Assembly: GCA_030180135.1 (NCBI GenBank)
Contig: CM058230.1
Span: 14,013,082 to 14,077,081, forward strand
DNA length: 64,000 nt
From: Orychophragmus violaceus
Taxonomy: Eukaryota; Streptophyta; Magnoliopsida; Brassicales; Brassicaceae
Direction of reading: 5' to 3'
The position numbers and the translations under genes are program-made. The first letter of the stretch is position 1, and every line of letters starts with the position of its first letter. This document shows, in pieces, positions 59,286 through 64,000 of this stretch. Under the pieces are notes generated by a model. The model saw nothing but the letters and a program-made list of their open reading frames with translations. It had not been told where the DNA came from and searched no databases.

Positions 59286-60049
59286 TTCTCAAATTTGATT
59301 TCCTAGTTTTTGATCTCCTTTTCATAATCCTATAAGGACATCTAACCCACTCTATTTTTACCTCTAAACTCTATTATATAGTAAAATCTTCTTCAACTTT
59401 TTGTACAAAAAGTGTATTAATACTAAAATAAAAATAGAATCTTAGATCTAATATTCATTCTTACAGGAATAATAGAATAATACATTGGAAATAAACTCAT
59501 CTCTATTATAGAGTTCTTCTATTGTTTATTGTATATTGTTGATCATTTCAATATCGGTGTTTTTTTAAAAAAATATCAAATGAAGTTCGCAAACCTATTG
59601 AAGTGTTTATTTTTTTTTTATTGGATGATTGTTATCATAACACCCAAAATTTCTTATTGTATATTGTTGATCATTTCAATATCGGTTGCCCTGCTTAGAA
59701 ATTTTTTTCGAAGTTGAAACTGGTAAATAGTTATTTGCATTATATCATGTCAAATGAATGGTTGAACGAGATTGTTTTCTTATCAGTTGAAAAATATGTA
59801 GGTAAGAAACCCCGACTAATTGAGGTTAATGAACGGTTTTGCAAATAAAAATGTCGAGATAGCTATATTTCAACTATATAATTTTTTGTTTTTTTAATTA
59901 TTTTCCTACAAAACTGTTTTCTGTTTTGGATTGCTTTTTTTAAGGTTTTAATCTTATTTTTACTATTACTTGTGATTTTGAACAAAATTTATAAAATGAC
60001 ATATTTTCTATATTCGTGTAGGCATTCCAAAATGTTAAACTGATACTGA

Positions 60050-60590
60050 CCGTAGATCTAGCGGCATGATGAAAGGAAGCAATGCCAAAGCCAACAACGT
60101 CATCATCTCCAAGTAATCTTCTTTCAAATATCTAAAAAATCATTCTCAAAATTGATTTATGGTTTCCGATGGCTTTTCCATAATCTTTACTTTGTTCACG
60201 GTTCTAGCGGCTTGGTGAAAGGAAGCAACTCTGACAAAACCGAATCAAGCAACTCCATCTCTGAGTAATTCATTTTCTTATTCTTAAATTTGATTTTCTG
60301 GTTTCAGGTGGTTTTTCCATAATCTTCTACTTTGATGGCAGATCTAACAAGCCTGAGGAGATAAAAGCAAGCAGCTCCATCATAGCTGGAAAGATGAATG
60401 AAAACTTGAAAAACAGATAGAAAAGGTTGCTGAGCGCCAAAAGGCTGCAAATAAGGCAAGGAAAATTCAGATTAAGAAACAAAAAGTAATAAAAGAATCG
60501 AGGAGAATGGCCAACCAGTTCACGGCGATGACTAACCAGCTAAGGGGTGTCCACATACGTGGTTACCAAAACAAAAATTCAAAGGTGTAA
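60050..60590 (+). pseudogene. Tandemly repeated exon-like units and a coiled-coil tail, unrecognised
   Basis: Three units of about 140 bp share a TTTTCCATAATCTT word followed by a short coding-like block (SSGMMKGSN, SSGLVKGSN, RSNKPEEIK) and a GTAAT donor-like end. The last block leads into KMNENLK and, after a frame shift, a basic coiled coil (QIEKVAERQKAANKARKIQ) ending LRGVHIRGYQNKNSKV with a stop at 60588. I do not recognise the protein. Exon duplication followed by decay is the simplest reading. Confidence 0.35.
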
Positions 60591-60599
60591 CAAGTGTTA

Positions 60600-61020
60600 G
60601 CTGCTCGAATAAATAGGTGAGGAAGAGGATCCATAGGGTGGCATCTGGCATTTGGATTTTGAGATGATCCAGAGGTTGGCATCTTTTGCATTTGGGTTTC
60701 GCTCGTATACTCGTATTTTCTGTAATAACGGACCTACTTAAACTACAAATCTCTGATATAACTTCCCATCCTGAATTAAAAAAAAAAATAATAATCCGTC
60801 GCCGATAAGCTCAAGGACTCGTCGCCGTATTATCAGAGACAATTGTTTGGTGTGGAAACCGGGGTGGTCGAAAAATCGGTAAGAATATCGTATTTGGAAT
60901 CGTAAAATAGGTTGTTTGCTCGTTTGTATAGGGTCTGTCAAGATCTGGGATTTAGGTCTGGTACACTTTTCATTCACATAGATTCGACCTAATAGTTAGA
61001 ATCTGGGTTGTTTGTATTAG
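60600..61020. other. Spacer before the Copia relic
   Basis: No gene is recognised. Confidence 0.4.
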
Positions 61021-61170
61021 GTATTGTAATCAGATGAGTATTATTGATTTAGAGTATTTGTTTATATACAGAGCAATGAGAAGATAAGAAAGGAAAGACA
61101 ATATACAAGAGTTATGTACTCCTAAGTATGTGCAATCAAGTCTAACGGTAATATTATTCCTATACACGTC
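61021..61170 (-). mobile_element. Probable 3' LTR remnant of a Copia element
   Basis: On the minus strand the sequence after the RNase H region holds TGTATATAAACAAATA and AATCAATAATACTC, as in Copia LTRs with a TATA box, and ends near GATTACA at 61017-61023. The LTR start is unclear. Confidence 0.35.
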
Positions 61171-63999
61171 TTGGGGAGAAGCGAGTCCGATCTTGACTGA
61201 TAACTGATCAAACCGAGCACGAGATAATGGTTTTGTAAGAGCGCCAGCTAGTTGATATGTTGAAGAGATATGGGAGACATGCAACTGACCCGACTGAATG
61301 TAGTTTCTTACAAAGTGGTAGTCTAGGGCCAAATGCTTCATCCTTGTGTGAAAGACTGGGTTAGCTGCCAAGTATGTCGCACCAATGTTATCGCAATATA
61401 TAACCGATTTTGTAGGCGGGTGAATTCCAAGTTCAGAGAGCAGTGATCTGGCCCATATTATCTCAAACGTCGTTGATGCAAGTGATATATATATTCCGCT
61501 TCCGTAGATGAGCGAGCAACTCCAGTTTGTTTCATTGAAGACAACGCTATCGGGTGTCGACCAAGGTAAACAATATATGCTCATGTAGATGTGTAGTCAT
61601 CGCGATTCCCTTCCCAATCTGCGTCCGTGTAGGCATGAAGAACAAAGTTGTTTTGAGCAAGCAAGAAGACTCCTTTTGTCATTGTTCCAGCTAGGTAACG
61701 TAGAATTCTCTTAACAGCACTCCAATGATCTGTCGTCGGCTTATGCATGTACTAGGAGAGTTTGTTGACTGGGAATGATATATCAGGTCTGGTGAGAGAC
61801 GGGTACTGAAGGCTTCCCACCACAGCTCGGTACGTAGTTGGATCGTCGAATGATGCTTCGGAGGAAAGCGTTAAGCTGCTGGTTGAGCACATGGGCGTTG
61901 TCATCGGGTTGCAATTGTCCATTTTTTTCTTTGTGTAATAGATCTGCAATGTATCAATTTTGAGTTAGATAAATACCTTGAGCTGATCGATGTACTTCAA
62001 TACCAAGGAAAAAACGAAAGATCATCTAAGTCCTTAAGAGAAAAACGGTTTGAAAGTGATTGAATAAATCGGTTTGTGTGCAAAACTTGATTACCTGATA
62101 ATCAAATCATCCACAAAACGAGAATATAAATAAGTACTCCTTGTTTGTTGTAGATGAAGAGAGACGTATCAGCCATAGAATTGACGAAACCATAATGCAA
62201 TAGATATTTTCGCAGCTCGTTGTACCAAGCTCTAGGAGCTTGTTTCAAGCCATATACAGCTTTCTTTAATCGGCAGAATTCTTGTGGATTGTCCTTATCA
62301 ATGAAACCAGGTGGTTGCATCATATACATTTTATCTTCAAGTGTTCCTTGTAAGAAAGCATTGTTGACGTATAGTTGTCGGATTGGCCAATTGTTGGTGA
62401 CAACAATACTTAGGACCGTTCTGATCGTGGCTGGTTTAACCACCGGTCTGAACATATCATGATAGCCTAGGCCCAGCCTTTGCGTGAATCCCCTCGCAAC
62501 TAGACGAGCTTTGTACCGAGCTATTGTACCATCCGGATGTCGTTTTATAGTGAATATCCATCTGCAACCTACAACATACACCAAAGAATCATTAGGCATT
62601 GGTACAAGTTCCCAAGTTTGATATCTTATTTGAGCATTATATTCTTCACTCATTGCTTTCCGCCAATGAGGATTCTTGAGAGCTTGAGCCACTGCTGTTG
62701 GTGGTTTTCTGTCAATTGTGCAATGGATGTGTGGAGGTTCAGCTTCTTGACATGCTTGCGTGGTCTTGTGCTCTGTCTTGTTGGTTGCAATGACTGCTTC
62801 TCGGGTGCAGGTGCAACCGGTTGTGATGCCGCAAGAAATAGCTCGGTGGCGCAAGTGTAAGCTGAGGAGCAGGAATGGCGTCCGCTCCAGATTGATGCTG
62901 CGAAGATGATAAAGGTTCATCATGTTGTATTGGCACCATTGGTGACGTTGCTGCTGTTGGTGAAGAGATGACCGATTCAAAAACTAAAAAGGGAACATTA
63001 GAGACTGTAGGGCGACGAGATACATCAGCATCAATTTGTGTGTCAGTTTCTAAAGGCGAAGCTATCGAAAATGGGAAAACGGATTCATGAAATACAACAT
63101 GTCTCGAAGTGAAAATTTTACCAGTGCTGCGATCGTAACAGAAATAAGCACTTCGAGTTATTGAATAACCGAGAAATACACATGGAGTGGATCTAGTGTC
63201 AAGTTTGTATAACGCATATGGACGAAGCCACGGAAAACGCAAGCATCCAAATGTTTTGAGTTTTGAAAATTAGGATTGTGTCCATGTAAACGTTGAAATG
63301 GATTTTCAGAATGTAAGACTTGCGTTGGCAGATGATTAATTAGATAGACTGCCATCGCAAATGCATTCGTCCAAAACGAGCGAGGCATAGACGCATGTGA
63401 CATAAGAGCCAACCATGTTTCCACTATGTGGCGGTGTTTGTGTTCCGATATGCCATTATGTTCAGGCGTATGCGGTGGACTGGTCATGTGAGAAATATCT
63501 AGTTTAGCTAGATAATCTCTTAGACCAATGTATTCACCCCCATTATCGAAATATAGTATTCTAAGCTTGGATTGAAATCGGTTTTCAACCAATGCTTTGA
63601 ACTGGGTAAATATCTCATAGACATGATATTTTAATTTGAGTGGATACAACCAAGTGTATCTAGTAAAATGATCAACAAATATGATGTAGTATTTGTGACC
63701 ATCAATCGAATGAACCCGAGAAGTCCAAACATCTGAGAAAACAATTTCAAGAGGCTTATTATACTGCAAAGTCGAATACTTGGAGTAAACATCATAGCCA
63801 CATTATTAGTTGTACATAGTTGAAACACAGATAGCAAATTCTTTTCTAAAGCCGGTACACATAAAACTTTATTCAAGAAAAATGGTCTAGTGTAAGAGGG
63901 AAGAAGAGTTGAACCAAAGTGGGAGATAGTCAAACAAGAACAATCTCCAACCATGTAACCATCACCTCCTCCATATGGCTTGTGCATCGAAATATTAAT
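61030..63999 (-). pseudogene. Copia polyprotein, decayed, runs off the window
   Basis: Reading leftwards on the minus strand from the window edge, the domains are in Copia order. GAG-pre-integrase (KVLCVPALEKNLLSVFQL) comes first, near 63860. Integrase (63769-63158) has FSDVW, DNGGEY and EHNGISEHKHRHIVE, its DDE residues. RT (62980-62102) has WELVPMPNDSLVYVVGCRWIF and KKAVYGLKQAPRAWY. The FVDD catalytic box lies in a shifted frame near 62105. RNase H (61584-61180) has SVIYCDNIGATYLAANPVFH and MKHLALDYHFVR. Frameshifts near 61590, 61750, 61950, 62105, 62980 and 63780 and a stop or two make it inactive. The protease, gag and 5' LTR lie beyond the window. Confidence 0.88.
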
Positions 64000-64000
64000 C

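Overview
The window is plant nuclear DNA from a crucifer (Brassicaceae, Brassica or a close relative). The evidence is a conserved gene pair matching the order of Arabidopsis AT1G22730 (MA3-domain translation regulator) and AT1G22740 (RABG3B), followed by a ruined relic of the next poly(A)-binding protein gene (PAB3, AT1G22760, in Arabidopsis). The rest is AT-rich intergenic DNA packed with nested transposable elements. Gene identities rest on recognising protein motifs and remembered gene order; no search was run.

Layout. 1-689: end of an LTR retrotransposon with one LTR. 1.9-2.9 kb: a direct-repeat pair around a truncated CACTA end. 3.09-4.11 kb: a non-autonomous Helitron. 5714-16883: a complete CACTA (En/Spm) transposon with matching terminal repeats and TAT target duplications. 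It carries an intact tnp2 transposase gene, a small Transposase_24-like gene, a full Transposase_24-like gene split by a hAT insertion, an inverted degenerate copy of the small gene, and three tRNA-like modules. 17.1-17.7 kb: a second hAT-like element. 18.1-19.0 kb: a DUF4283 pseudogene. 19.0-31.0 kb: a Gypsy 5' LTR that was itself invaded by an 8.4-kb Tat-like LTR element (20830-29273) lacking RT, RNase H and integrase. 34417-34775: a Mutator-like MITE with a telomere-like core.

35.7-40.4 kb is the conserved genic island: the MA3 gene and RABG3B, both on the + strand. A young LINE-type retroposon (40585-42118) sits 138 bp after the RABG3B stop codon. 42.57-48.4 kb is the poly(A)-binding-protein pseudogene, split by a gag-only Copia element (42694-47745). 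49.7-57.5 kb is a decayed Mutator-like region full of GAAGTCTAC / GTAGACTTC motifs, with a transposase N-terminal fragment, an F-box relic, and a retroposon flanked by a 735-bp direct duplication. 58.6-60.6 kb holds unrecognised exon-like and tandem sequence. 61.0-64.0 kb is a decayed Copia polyprotein on the minus strand that runs off the window.

Most novel: inside the CACTA element, three of the four genes are followed, on the same strand, by a tRNA-like Pol III unit (A box, B box, T-run) and then a palindromic cluster of the CCGACGG motif that normally marks only the element ends. Gene, tRNA-like unit and palindrome form a module repeated three times.
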